Translations under genes and position numbers: made by a program | The notes under the pieces: generated by a model | Databases searched by the model: none | What the model saw: only the letters and a program-made list of their open reading frames with translations | Told to the model about the DNA's origin: nothing | In this document: piece after piece, positions 15,952 through 24,401 of the stretch | Layout of the letters: each line of letters begins with the position of its first letter | Numbering within the stretch: the first letter of the stretch is position 1 | NCBI GenBank assembly: GCA_003285105.1 | Contig: CP030158.1 | Coordinates: 1,464,501 to 1,528,500 of the forward strand | Direction: 5' to 3' | From: Roseithermus sacchariphilus | Lineage (GTDB): Bacteria > Bacteroidota > Rhodothermia > Rhodothermales > MEBIC09517 | DNA: 64,000 nt

Positions 15952-17604
15952 ATGTCCTGCTGTCGCCGGCTGACGTTTCTGCTGCTGCTGATGCACGCGC
16001 TCCTGCCGGTCCGCGCCCAGCCGGTGCGCGGGGTCGTCTGGCAGCCGCCGGCCGCGCTCGAACGGGCCGCGGCCGACCTGGTGTGGATGCACCGGGCCGG
16101 CGTCCGGGCGGTGCGGGCCCCGGTGATCGAGGACGACCGGCTGCTGACCCTGGCCGACTCGCTGGGGATGCAGGTCTTCCAGGAACTGCCCGTCGAGTGG
16201 GTGCCGGTGTCGGTGCTGGAGGATACCCTGGCCGCCGTCACGCGGCTCCTCGACGAGGTGTTGTCGCAGGCCCGCGCGCATCCTTCCGCGCGGCACTTCG
16301 GGCTGGTGCGTTCCGGGGACACGGCGGCCCCCGAGGCGTGTGCGATGGTGGCCGCCCTGGCGCAGCGTGTCCGCCGGCACGGGCCGGACGGCAGCCGGGC
16401 GTACATCGTCACCCCTTTCGTGGAGGCCGAGCGCTGCGCCGCGGCGGTGGACTTCGTGCTGCTGGATCGCTTCGCCGACCCGGATCCGCCGGAGACGGTG
16501 CAGCGCTGGCAGGCCGCCCACCCGGGGCGTTCGGTGGGGCTGGCGGCGCTCGGCACGTGGGTGGATGCCGGGGCAGCGCTCGGCCTGGCGGTGCCGCTGT
16601 CTGCCGAGCGGCAGGCCCGGTATCTGGAGACGCACCTGAGCGCGCTGCAGGCGCCGGTGTTCGAGGAGCTGGTGGCCGTGTTCGTACATCGATGGCGCGA
16701 CGCAGCGGAGTGGCCGCTGCCCTTGCCCGCCGCTGCCACGCACCCCTTTCGCCTGCGCTCGGGGCTGCAGGCCGCCGACGGCACGCCGCGCCCGGCCCTG
16801 GCGGTGGTGCAGGGCTTCTTCACCGGACGGCAGACCGTGTTTGCCTTCGACGCGGGCTACCCGCCGGCTCCGTCGCTGCCGTGGCTCGTGCTCCTGGGAT
16901 GGCTGATCGTGGCGGCCATCGGGGGCGCGTATGCGAGTTCCATCCGGCTCCAGCGGATGGTGCCGCGCTACTTTCTGGCGCACGGGTTCTACCAGGAGGC
17001 GGTCCAGCAGGCCCGCGAGATCCCGCCCGTGGCCGGCGGCGTCGTGTTCGGCGCGCTGTGCCTGAGTGCAGGGGTGGTCGGCACCGTGTGGCTGGACGAC
17101 CTGAGCCGCGAGCCGGCGCTGGCGCTGGTGGCGGGCTGGCTGCCTGCCCCCACGCGCGGGCTCTTGCTCACGCTGCTCCGGCAGCCGGTGGTGCTGGCGG
17201 CGCTGCTGGGCAGCCTGTATGCCCTCGGCCTGGCCGTGTGGATGGCGGCGCTGACGATGCTGGCCCGCGTGCGGCAGCGGCGCCTCTCCGCCACACAGAT
17301 GCTGACGCTGGTGACCTGGCCGCGCTGGCCGTTGATGCTGTTGCTGGCGGTGGCGCTCGGCGTGCGCGAGGTGGCTTCGGACTGGGTGACATGGGGCATG
17401 CCGGCCGGCTACCTGCTCGTGGCTGCCCTCGCCGTGCGCCGTACGCTGGCGGACTATGCGGCGCTGGTCCCCGCCTCGCCCGGGATGCTGGCGGCGGCCG
17501 TGCTCGTGCATCCCCTGCTGCTGCTGGCGCTATTCGCCGCCGCCCTGGTGGTACGGTACGGCGGGCATGCCCTGTTCGTGTGGCACCTCATCCGCTTCGG
17601 ATGA
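15952..17604 (+). CDS. Exported TIM-barrel-like protein with a polytopic C-terminal membrane domain
   Basis: The 550-residue protein starts with a signal peptide ending near LLPVRA (residues 1-22). Residues 23-235 resemble the catalytic barrel of family 2-type glycoside hydrolases in pattern (VVWQPPAALERAAADLVWMHRAG-type opening, split VRAVRAP, then LLDRFAD). I see no clear pair of catalytic acids, so activity is uncertain. Residues about 308-535 contain six hydrophobic segments, like Yip1 or other small polytopic membrane domains. The combination suggests an envelope protein with an outward-facing barrel. It is a single-gene unit, convergent with the glycosyltransferase gene 24 bp away. Function unknown; the ATG at 15952 is chosen because it starts the signal peptide. 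Confidence 0.65.
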   Translation: MSCCRRLTFLLLLMHALLPVRAQPVRGVVWQPPAALERAAADLVWMHRAGVRAVRAPVIEDDRLLTLADSLGMQVFQELPVEWVPVSVLEDTLAAVTRLLDEVLSQARAHPSARHFGLVRSGDTAAPEACAMVAALAQRVRRHGPDGSRAYIVTPFVEAERCAAAVDFVLLDRFADPDPPETVQRWQAAHPGRSVGLAALGTWVDAGAALGLAVPLSAERQARYLETHLSALQAPVFEELVAVFVHRWRDAAEWPLPLPAAATHPFRLRSGLQAADGTPRPALAVVQGFFTGRQTVFAFDAGYPPAPSLPWLVLLGWLIVAAIGGAYASSIRLQRMVPRYFLAHGFYQEAVQQAREIPPVAGGVVFGALCLSAGVVGTVWLDDLSREPALALVAGWLPAPTRGLLLTLLRQPVVLAALLGSLYALGLAVWMAALTMLARVRQRRLSATQMLTLVTWPRWPLMLLLAVALGVREVASDWVTWGMPAGYLLVAALAVRRTLADYAALVPASPGMLAAAVLVHPLLLLALFAAALVVRYGGHALFVWHLIRFG

Positions 17605-17628
17605 GGCAGGCCGTCGGGAGGTGCCCCG

Positions 17629-18642
17629 TCAGGATTCGGCAGGGACGGGAGCCGGGGTGCCCAGCGGCTCCGTGGACACCCCCCGGGGGACCATCGCCTC
17701 CGTGGGCTGCTGCGTCAGTTCGGCCCAGGTGCGGGCAGAGAAGTCGAAGAAAGGCTGCTTGTGGTGGAGCCAGCCGAAGTGGAGGGCAAAGGGCGTCACC
17801 TCGGCATAGTCGCCCTTGCCCGGCAGGCTGGCCAGGGTGCGGATCAGCAGATCCCGCAGCCAGGCCGAGCGGAGCCCCCGCATGCCGAAGACGAGCCGGT
17901 CGCTGTAGTAGATCGTCGTGACGTGCTCGAAGTTTTCGTCGTAGGACGTCATGCCCTCGATGAAGTCGAGCTGCGGGCTCTGGTAGCCCTGGTACCAGGG
18001 GAAGACCTGCAGGCGCAGGCGGCTCATGGCCATGGCCAGGCTCCACTCGCACGACTCCTCGGAGCGGCCTTCGTCGAGGCGGCTGCGGAAGTGCGTTTCG
18101 GCGCGACGTGCGAGGAAGTCGGAGGCGAGTTCGCACACGGCCCGCGTCGTCGCGCGGTCCTGGGCGTAGATCATGCCGGCCTGGACGCGGGGCAGGTGCG
18201 TCAGGCCAAAGCGGCGCATGGTGCGGCGGCGGCGGTTGAGCAGGTAATCGACCACCACGCCGAGCCCCTTGGGGCCGCCGAAGAAGAAGTCGGCCCGCTC
18301 CAGCCCGGTGGCGGTGAAGCGATAGCCGGCGAGCTGCTGCCAGAGCGGATCCGGGTTGCGGCACCAGATCATGTCCGCATCGACGAACAGGCAGCGGTCG
18401 AAGGGCATGAACCGGTAGAGGTGGTGCTTGAAGCCCACGATCGAGCGGTGGGCTTCCGGCAGGTCCTCGATGTGCTGGAAGAGCAGATCCAGGCCATGCC
18501 GTTCGAGGGCCCTGCGGTGGCTGGCCGGGCAGTACAGCGCCACGGGCCGGTCCGGGTCGTGCCGCCTCAGCGTGACGACGGAGGCGACGGCGTGCCGGAC
18601 GTAGTGCTCCGGCCCGTACGTATGTAAGACGTATCCTTCCAC
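17629..18642 (-). CDS. GT-A-type glycosyltransferase-like protein
   Basis: The 337-residue protein resembles nucleotide-sugar glycosyltransferases of the GT-A fold. The N-terminal part is a Rossmann-like alternation of strands and helices. Near residue 80 it has FVDADMIWCRNPDPL, whose DAD matches the metal- and sugar-nucleotide-binding DxD motif. A later FDFSARTWAEL segment near 295 is acidic. There is no signal peptide or membrane segment, so it is probably cytoplasmic. It starts with GTG at 18642 and is the last of four minus-strand genes (dehydrogenase, TolC-type, MlaC-type, this one). The acceptor cannot be predicted from the sequence. Confidence 0.7.
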   Translation of the reverse strand: MEGYVLHTYGPEHYVRHAVASVVTLRRHDPDRPVALYCPASHRRALERHGLDLLFQHIEDLPEAHRSIVGFKHHLYRFMPFDRCLFVDADMIWCRNPDPLWQQLAGYRFTATGLERADFFFGGPKGLGVVVDYLLNRRRRTMRRFGLTHLPRVQAGMIYAQDRATTRAVCELASDFLARRAETHFRSRLDEGRSEESCEWSLAMAMSRLRLQVFPWYQGYQSPQLDFIEGMTSYDENFEHVTTIYYSDRLVFGMRGLRSAWLRDLLIRTLASLPGKGDYAEVTPFALHFGWLHHKQPFFDFSARTWAELTQQPTEAMVPRGVSTEPLGTPAPVPAES

Positions 18643-18781
18643 GGAAGCAGGGGGTAGGTTGCTCTAGCGAGGGTTGGAGAGGGCAGAGCAAACGTGTACG
18701 GCAACGCCACGCCGGGGGGGAGGTTCTTTGAAGATCCCGTGAGGGGGGAAAGATCCTGTGAAGGAGCAGCGGCGGAAGGCG

Positions 18782-19423
18782 CTAGCGGCTGGTGTCCATG
18801 CCGTCGAGCTTCTTCCGAAGCCGTTCCATGAGGGCGTCGAAGCCACGTTTGCGAATCATGGTCTGAAAAGAGCGGGCATAGCCGTCCACGGTGCTCACCC
18901 CGTCCAGGATGATGTCGTGGGCCTGCCAGCCGTGCTCGTCGGTGTAGCCGAGGACGTAGGCGACCTCGACGGGAACGTCTTTGTAGATCGTCGTCGTGCG
19001 CACGTAGGCGCTGTCTCCCACCACGTCGATGGTTTCGTAGGTGACCCGGGCGCGGTACACGTCCAGATCAGACAACGACTGGGTGCGGACGATTTCACTG
19101 AAGACCTCGATGAACTCGGCGCGCTGATCCGGGGTGAGGCCGTCCCAGTAGGATCCCAGCGTGAGGCGGCCCATGGCCTGGAAGTCGATGACCCCGTTGA
19201 TGAGGTCTTTCAGCCGTTCCTGCTGGGCGTCGGAGAGGGTTTCGTGCGATCCGAGGAGCTGCTTGATCTCGCGGTCGCGTTGTTCGAGGAGTTGCCGGAT
19301 GGCCTGTTCCGGGTTCTGGGCCCGGGCCGGGCCGGCCAGCGCGAAGACCAGCATCAGAGCCCCGAGCACCGCGCCGAGGGCGATGTTCAGTTTTTCGGAC
19401 AGAGGATGGAAGAAAGGGCGCAT
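18782..19423 (-). CDS. mlaC: MlaC-type periplasmic phospholipid-binding protein
   Basis: MlaC/Ttg2D proteins shuttle phospholipids through the periplasm between the outer membrane and an inner-membrane MlaFEDB transporter. The 213-residue length fits. A signal peptide ends near GPARA (residue about 36). The mature protein carries the family's helical start (IRQLLEQRDREIKQLL), an FQAMGRLTLGSYWDGLTPDQ segment near 95-115 (family consensus has xMaxxxLGxxW) and the beta-rich ligand pocket (VRTTTIYKDVPVEVAYVL). It lies 47 bp downstream of a TolC-type gene. The MlaE, MlaF and MlaD partners are not in the window, so they must be encoded elsewhere or the protein serves another exporter. Confidence 0.85.
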   Translation of the reverse strand: MRPFFHPLSEKLNIALGAVLGALMLVFALAGPARAQNPEQAIRQLLEQRDREIKQLLGSHETLSDAQQERLKDLINGVIDFQAMGRLTLGSYWDGLTPDQRAEFIEVFSEIVRTQSLSDLDVYRARVTYETIDVVGDSAYVRTTTIYKDVPVEVAYVLGYTDEHGWQAHDIILDGVSTVDGYARSFQTMIRKRGFDALMERLRKKLDGMDTSR

Positions 19424-19470
19424 TTTTGTGGTTTCAGGCAGGTTTGGAAGGGGATCGGGAACGCCTGCGA

Positions 19471-20886
19471 TCAGTCAACAAGCGTGCCGTTTCCCAGCCG
19501 GTCCACGAGGACGCCGGCGGCATCGAGGAGCCGGATCACGGCGACGTTGTAGTCCCGGACGGCTTCGTAGTACGTGGCCTGGAGTTCGAGGTTGGTGCGG
19601 GCGGCATCGACGAGATTTTCGGTGTCGCCGAGGTCCAGGTCGAAGTTGATCTGCTCGGTGCGCAGCCACTCGCGGCTGAGGCGCAGGGCTTCGTCCTGCG
19701 CCTGCAGGGCGGCCCGGGCGATGAGCAGGTTGCGGTAGGCGTCTTCGACCTGGAACTGCACGAGCTGGCGAGCGGCTTCGAGCTGGTGGGCCACTTCGTT
19801 GCGCTGGGCCTGGGCCTGCTGCACGCGAGCGCGCACCTGGGGCCAGTTCAGCTTCAGCCGCAGGCCCACCCCGGCCCGCGCGCTGCGCCCCCGGAAGGGG
19901 TCGCCGACGTACGGGTTGGGCTGGCGGTAGCGTCCGGCGGTGTACGTCACCGCGCTGGAAGCCGCCAGGAACAGCTTGGGGTAGTAATCGGACCGGGCCA
20001 CCTCCACGAGGGCCTCGCGGGCGGCGAGGCCGGCCCGCGCCTGGGCCAGTTCGTCGCGATGGGCCAGCGCTAGCGCCAGGTAGGTGTCCAGGCTGTCCGG
20101 GGTGAAGGCGATCGGTGCCAGCACGCTCGTGTCGGCGTCCACGACGACGTGGTCCGGCAGCAGGAGTTGCCGGCGCAGGGCAGAGCGGACGGTCAGGCGG
20201 CGCTGGGTCACTTCGACCACGCGCCGCCGGTACTCCTGTTCGGTGATCTGGAGCTGGAACAGGTCGGCATCGTCCACGTCCGGGTCGCCTTCGTCGAGCA
20301 GGCGCTGCACCTCGTCCCTGGCGCGGTCGAGGATGTCGCGGGCCTGATCCGTGAGGCGGAAGAGGGCCTCGGTCAGGAGCAGGTTGTAGTACAACTCGGC
20401 CGTGCGTCGGGCGACGGCCCGGCGGGTGCCGGCCACGGCGGCGGCCTCCACCGCGACGCCCTGCTGCGCCGCGCGGATGTTGCCGCCGAGCTCACCCCAC
20501 GTCCAGAGCGGTTGCAGGGCGGAGATCTCGACCCGGTTGAAGGGGCGGAGGTCGTCCCAGTCGTTGCGCACATCGGGGTTCAGGTAGAGCGCGTCGGTGG
20601 GGTAGGTGTTGTCCTCCGGGATGATCAGGCCGGGGGCTGCGGCATGGGCGGTCTGGGCCTGGAACTCGGTCAGGAAGCGGCTGGCGCGTGCGAGGCGGCT
20701 CCGCGCCTGCGCGTAGGCCAGGTCCGCCCGGGCCTGGCCGATCTCGGGGCTGTGTTCCAGGGCGCGTTGCACGGCCTCCGCCAGGCCGACGCGCAGCGTG
20801 TCCTGGGCCGGGAGGGGGGAGGGCCGGATCCACCCCAGCAGCGCGCACCAGCACAGCATACGAAGGAGCAGGCGGTGGGGCATCAT
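19471..20886 (-). CDS. TolC-family outer membrane efflux protein
   Basis: The 471-residue protein has a signal peptide ending near SPLPAQ and two copies of the long-helix OEP repeat typical of TolC-type channels. The first half contains VQRALEHSPEIGQARADLAY (residues about 35-54). The second half contains the matching region ALAHRDELAQARAGLAAREA (near 275-295). Such trimers form outer-membrane and periplasmic tunnels for tripartite efflux pumps or type I secretion. No membrane fusion protein or inner-membrane pump is adjacent; the neighbours are a MlaC-type protein downstream and a sugar dehydrogenase lipoprotein upstream. The cargo is therefore unknown. Confidence 0.88.
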   Translation of the reverse strand: MMPHRLLLRMLCWCALLGWIRPSPLPAQDTLRVGLAEAVQRALEHSPEIGQARADLAYAQARSRLARASRFLTEFQAQTAHAAAPGLIIPEDNTYPTDALYLNPDVRNDWDDLRPFNRVEISALQPLWTWGELGGNIRAAQQGVAVEAAAVAGTRRAVARRTAELYYNLLLTEALFRLTDQARDILDRARDEVQRLLDEGDPDVDDADLFQLQITEQEYRRRVVEVTQRRLTVRSALRRQLLLPDHVVVDADTSVLAPIAFTPDSLDTYLALALAHRDELAQARAGLAAREALVEVARSDYYPKLFLAASSAVTYTAGRYRQPNPYVGDPFRGRSARAGVGLRLKLNWPQVRARVQQAQAQRNEVAHQLEAARQLVQFQVEDAYRNLLIARAALQAQDEALRLSREWLRTEQINFDLDLGDTENLVDAARTNLELQATYYEAVRDYNVAVIRLLDAAGVLVDRLGNGTLVD

Positions 20887-20989
20887 CGGGGGGCGTGTGA
20901 GCGGTGGGAGCGGGGTGGACGGGGGCGCCGGCGCATCGCTAAGAGAGCCGCCGCCCCCCGGGGAAAAGTAACGGGCGGGCCGGTGCGTG

Positions 20990-22303
20990 TCATCCGGTAT
21001 ACGTGACCCGCAGCAGGCGGCCGTTGCCGTCCTCGCTGATCAGCAGACTGCCGTCCGGGAGGACCAGCAGGTCGACGGGGCGTGCCCACGTCGTGGGCGC
21101 GGCGGGGTCGGACAGGAAGCCGGTCAGGAAGTCTTCATAGGCCCCGGTGGGGCGGCCGGCGGCGTCGAAGGGGACGAAGACCACCTTGTAGCCGGTGGCC
21201 GGGTTGCGATTCCAGGAGCCATGGAAGGCCACGAAGGCGCCGCCCCGGTACCGTTCGGGGAAGGCCGTGGCGTCGTAGAAAGCCAGGCCGAGGGCTGCAG
21301 AATGGGCCTGGAAGAGCACGTCCGGCGTGCGGGTTTGGGCGGCCAGGTCCGGGCGTTCGCTGCGGCCGTCGTCCAGCCGTCGCGGGTCCAGGCGGTCCGG
21401 CGTGAGGTAGGCATAGGGCCAGCCGTAGAAGGCGCCCTCCTGGAGGCGGGTGAGGTAGTCCGGTACCAGGTCGTCCCCGAGCCGGTCGCGCTCGTTGACG
21501 GTCGTGTAGAGGGCGCCGGTGGTCGGGTGGAAGGCCAGGCCCACGGGGTTGCGCAGCCCGTGGGCGAAGGTGCGCTGGTCCGAGCCGTCCAGGTTCATCA
21601 CCTGAACCGAGGCGCGCGGCAGCGGCTCCGGGTCCACGTTCGTCGCCGATCCGATGGCGACGTACAGCTGCCGGCCGTCGGGCGAGAGGGCCAGGTTCCG
21701 CGTCCAGTGCCCGCCCGTCGGCAGCGTGGTCACGACCGTGCCGGTGCCCTCGAGCCGGGTCTGGCCCGGCGCGAAGGGGTAGCGCCGGACGGCGCCTTCC
21801 CCGGCGATGAAGAGCGCGTCGGCGGTGAAGACCATCCCGAAGGGCTTGTCGAGCGCGTTGGCGGCATCGGCGAAGACGTCGTGGACATCGTCGGGGCCGT
21901 CGGCGCTGCCGTCGCCATCGGTGTCGCGGAGGCGGCGGATGCGGTTGGCCCGCGATTCCGCCACGAGCACGTCGCCGTCGGGGGAGAGGACGAGGCGACG
22001 GGGGCCGTCGAGGCGGCTGGCGTACACGTTTACCGTGAATCCGTCCGGGACCTGCAGCCGCGGCGCTTCGGGCATGGCCACCACGCGGGCGGACTGGCTG
22101 GCCGAGGCACTGTGGTAGGGTGCCGGCAGGTCTGCCGGGGTGAGGTGGATGGGGACCGGCGTGAGCGGGTCCGTCTCGATCACGTTGGCGAACGGGCCGT
22201 CCGGCAGCGCGTCGTCGTGACGGCCGTCGGTGGGCGGCTGTTCGCCGCAGGCGGCCAGGCCGACGAGCAGCGGCAGGAGCGCGAGGCAGGCACGGCAGCG
22301 CAT
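20990..22303 (-). CDS. PQQ-type sugar/sorbosone dehydrogenase-like lipoprotein
   Basis: The 437-residue protein has a lipoprotein signal with the lipobox cysteine at position 19 (LAAC), so it is probably membrane-anchored on the periplasmic side. The mature part is a six-bladed beta-propeller of the glucose/sorbosone dehydrogenase family: FTVNVYASRLDGPRRLVLSPD-type opening near 90, DNxxRxxxLRDTDGDG-like calcium loop near 145, and the repeated GLRNPVGLAFHP and FVAFHGSWNR blocks. These enzymes oxidise aldoses with pyrroloquinoline quinone. Cofactor and substrate cannot be confirmed here, and many members have no proven activity. It lies upstream of the TolC-type gene with a 103-bp gap. Confidence 0.85.
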   Translation of the reverse strand: MRCRACLALLPLLVGLAACGEQPPTDGRHDDALPDGPFANVIETDPLTPVPIHLTPADLPAPYHSASASQSARVVAMPEAPRLQVPDGFTVNVYASRLDGPRRLVLSPDGDVLVAESRANRIRRLRDTDGDGSADGPDDVHDVFADAANALDKPFGMVFTADALFIAGEGAVRRYPFAPGQTRLEGTGTVVTTLPTGGHWTRNLALSPDGRQLYVAIGSATNVDPEPLPRASVQVMNLDGSDQRTFAHGLRNPVGLAFHPTTGALYTTVNERDRLGDDLVPDYLTRLQEGAFYGWPYAYLTPDRLDPRRLDDGRSERPDLAAQTRTPDVLFQAHSAALGLAFYDATAFPERYRGGAFVAFHGSWNRNPATGYKVVFVPFDAAGRPTGAYEDFLTGFLSDPAAPTTWARPVDLLVLPDGSLLISEDGNGRLLRVTYTG

Positions 22304-22438
22304 GGCAGGCGAGAGGCGGGTGGCAGGGGCGTCGCTGCGCTTACGAAAAGCGGGGGGGGAGGTTCAGCCTGCTCTGGGCCGCGTCCGCCTTCGCGGTTTC
22401 ATCGCCGTTCGAGGCTGGCATCCGAGCCCCGGGCGTGG

Positions 22439-22446
22439 TAGCTTGG
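22439..22446 (+). promoter_or_regulatory. Candidate -7 promoter element (TAGCTTGG)
   Basis: TAGCTTGG lies 50 bp before the DUF721 gene and differs at one position from the Bacteroidota-type -7 consensus TAnnTTTG. No clear -33 TTG is paired with it, so support is weak. Confidence 0.3.
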
Positions 22447-22495
22447 CGCGTCCTCCCGCCCATCCCCCTTCATCCGACCCGCCCGTTCCGTCCCG

Positions 22496-22789
22496 ATGCG
22501 TCCCCGACAGTCTCCGCAGGCCCTCGGCGCCGTGCTCCACGGCGTCATCGACAAACTGGGGCTCCGGCGCCGGCTGGAGGAGACCCGCGCCGTCGAGACG
22601 TGGGCGGCCCTGGCCGGGCCACAGATCAACGGCGTCACGGCCTCGGTCTGGGTCAAGGGCGACACGCTGTACGTGCGCATCACCTCGGCCGCCTGGCGCC
22701 ATCAGCTCCACCTGCAGCGCCGCGCCTGGCGGGACCGGCTCAACGAGGAACTCGGCACGCCGGCCATCCGGGAGATCGTCTTTCGCTGA
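22496..22789 (+). CDS. DUF721 / DciA-like protein
   Basis: The 97-residue protein matches the DUF721 pattern: an N-terminal helical region (LGAVLHGVIDKLGLRRRLEE), the signature VETWAALAGPQI near 33-44, then beta strands with GDTLYVRITSAAWRHQL and the C-terminal NEELGTPAIREIVFR. DUF721 includes DciA, which loads the replicative helicase DnaB in bacteria lacking the DnaC/DnaI loaders. Whether this short Bacteroidota-type version does so is inference. It converges with fabF, with 3 bp between the stop codons. Confidence 0.85.
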   Translation: MRPRQSPQALGAVLHGVIDKLGLRRRLEETRAVETWAALAGPQINGVTASVWVKGDTLYVRITSAAWRHQLHLQRRAWRDRLNEELGTPAIREIVFR

Positions 22790-22792
22790 CGC

Positions 22793-24052
22793 CTACTCCT
22801 CGTACTTCTTGAAGGCGACCGTCGTGTTGTGCCCGCCGAAGCCGAAGGCGTTGCTCATCGCCACGTTCACGGGCCGGCGGACCGGCTCGTTGAACGTGTA
22901 GTTGAGGTCGCACTCCGGGTCCGGATGCTCGAAGTTGATCGTGGGCGGCACGGTGTCGTGCACGACGGCGAGCAGCGCCGCGATGGCTTCGACCGCTCCC
23001 GCCGCGCCCAGCAGATGGCCCGTCATGCTCTTGGTCGAGGAGAGGCTCATGCGGTAGGCATGCTCCCCGAAGACCTGCTTGATGGCCTTCGTCTCCGCGA
23101 CGTCGCCGAGCGGCGTCGACGTGCCGTGCATGTTCAGGTAGTCGACGTCCTCGGGGTTGAGGCCGGCGTCGTCCAGCACCCGCTGCATGGCCAGGCGGGC
23201 GCCCAGGCCTTCCGGGTGCGGGGCCGTCAGGTGATGCGCGTCGGCCGACATGCCGATGCCGATCATCTCGGCGTAGATGCGTGCGCCGCGGGCCCGGGCG
23301 TGTTCCAGCTCTTCCAGGAACAGCGCCCCCGCGCCCTCGCCCATGACGAAGCCGTCGCGGGTGCGGTCGAAGGGGCGGCTGGCCCGGGTCGGGTCGTCGT
23401 TGCGCGTCGAGAGGGCCTTCATCGCGCTGAAGCCGCCCAGGCAGAGCTCCGTGATGCTGGCTTCGGCACCGCCGGCGAGCATGGCATCGGCGTGGCCCTG
23501 CTGGATCAGCATGTAGGCGTCGCCGAGGTTGTTGTTGCCCGTGGCGCAGGCCGAGATGACGCAGTAGTTCGGCCCGCGGAAGCCGTACTCCATCGAGATC
23601 AGCCCCGGCGCGATGTCCGGGATGAGCATGGGAATGAAGAACGGCGAAAGCCGGCGCGGCCCCTGCTCTTCGTAGACCACCGTCTGCTCGTGGAAGACCT
23701 TCATGCCGCCGATGCCGGTGCCGAAGATGACCCCGATGCGGTTGCGCTGCTCGTCCGTGATGCGCTCCAGGTCCAGCCCGGCGTCGCGGACGGCCTGCTG
23801 CGCGGCGATCAGCGCGTACTGGCTGAAGACGTCCGTGCGGCGGACCATCTTGCGGTCCAGGTAGTCCAGCGGATCGAAACCCTTCAGCTCGCAGGCGAAC
23901 TTGGTCTCGAACGGTTCGGTATCGAAGTACGTGATGGGGGCGGCACCGCTTTCTCCACGCATCATGGCGTCCCAGAACGCCTCGGGCGTCAGCCCGATCG
24001 GTGTCAGCGCGCCCAGCCCGGTCACGACGACCCTACGCTGCGAATAGGCCAT
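22793..24052 (-). CDS. fabF: Beta-ketoacyl-ACP synthase II FabF
   Basis: FabF condenses malonyl-ACP with acyl-ACP in fatty acid elongation. The 419-residue protein has the complete catalytic triad: C169 in ISACATGN, H309 in NMHGTSTPLGD and H346 in KSMTGHLLGAAG. The N-terminus RRVVVTGLGALTPIG and the C-terminal SNAFGFGGHN loop are diagnostic. It lies downstream of acpP on the same strand, the standard acpP-fabF pair. A strong hairpin in the 91-bp gap may lower its expression relative to acpP. Confidence 0.97.
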   Translation of the reverse strand: MAYSQRRVVVTGLGALTPIGLTPEAFWDAMMRGESGAAPITYFDTEPFETKFACELKGFDPLDYLDRKMVRRTDVFSQYALIAAQQAVRDAGLDLERITDEQRNRIGVIFGTGIGGMKVFHEQTVVYEEQGPRRLSPFFIPMLIPDIAPGLISMEYGFRGPNYCVISACATGNNNLGDAYMLIQQGHADAMLAGGAEASITELCLGGFSAMKALSTRNDDPTRASRPFDRTRDGFVMGEGAGALFLEELEHARARGARIYAEMIGIGMSADAHHLTAPHPEGLGARLAMQRVLDDAGLNPEDVDYLNMHGTSTPLGDVAETKAIKQVFGEHAYRMSLSSTKSMTGHLLGAAGAVEAIAALLAVVHDTVPPTINFEHPDPECDLNYTFNEPVRRPVNVAMSNAFGFGGHNTTVAFKKYEE

Positions 24053-24080
24053 AAATCCAGGGTTCGTGCGGATCGGCGGT

Positions 24081-24128
24081 TACAAAACACCCGGCAAACC
24101 GCGCCGACAGGCCGCCGATTTGCCGGGT
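24081..24128 (-). terminator. Hairpin between acpP and fabF, possible partial terminator
   Basis: A perfect 10-bp inverted repeat (ACCCGGCAAA at 24089-24098 with TTTGCCGGGT at 24119-24128) lies in the acpP-fabF gap. On the minus strand it is followed by GTTTTGTA, a short T-rich run. This could end many transcripts after acpP and so give the usual excess of acyl carrier protein over FabF, or it could protect the acpP mRNA 3' end. Confidence 0.6.
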
Positions 24129-24143
24129 ATGCATGCCGTGCGC

Positions 24144-24386
24144 TTACGCGTTGGTCTTCTCGGAAAGATACTTGATGGCGTCGCCGACCGTGGCGATCTG
24201 CTCGGCGTCTTCGTCCGGAATGGTGATGTCGAACTCCTTTTCGAATTCCATGATCAACTCGACCGTATCGAGCGAGTCGGCACCCAGGTCGTTGGTGAAC
24301 GAAGCCTCGGGGGTGACGTCGGCCTCTTCCACGCCGAGCTTCTCCACGATGATGGCGGTTACCTTCGCTTGAACGTCGTTAGCCAT
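24144..24386 (-). CDS. acpP: Acyl carrier protein
   Basis: The 80-residue acidic protein is a standard ACP. Ser38 in the [10 protein letters not shown] motif is the 4'-phosphopantetheine attachment site. The DxExxFDIxIPDExAExI-type helix III region is intact. It carries growing acyl chains for fatty acid synthesis. The frame stays open upstream, but the ATG at 24386 is fixed by a perfect AAGGAGG sequence 8 nt before it and by family length. fabF follows. Confidence 0.98.
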   Translation of the reverse strand: MANDVQAKVTAIIVEKLGVEEADVTPEASFTNDLGADSLDTVELIMEFEKEFDITIPDEDAEQIATVGDAIKYLSEKTNA

Positions 24387-24394
24387 AGCAGGGG

Positions 24395-24401
24395 CCTCCT
24401 T
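24395..24401 (-). promoter_or_regulatory. Perfect Shine-Dalgarno sequence of acpP
   Basis: AAGGAGG on the minus strand lies 8 nt upstream of the acpP ATG. It is the best ribosome binding site in the window and decides the start of acpP. Confidence 0.85.

Noticed and set aside
14263-17511. Antisense frame of about 1,080 codons opposite ftsZ and the following gene
   Set aside because: It runs across two real genes and a terminator, and has no family features.
18730-18762. Direct repeat of about 17 bp (GAAGATCCCGTGAGG-like, two copies) upstream of the glycosyltransferase gene
   Set aside because: The copies differ at several positions and the region is purine-rich, so the similarity may be chance.
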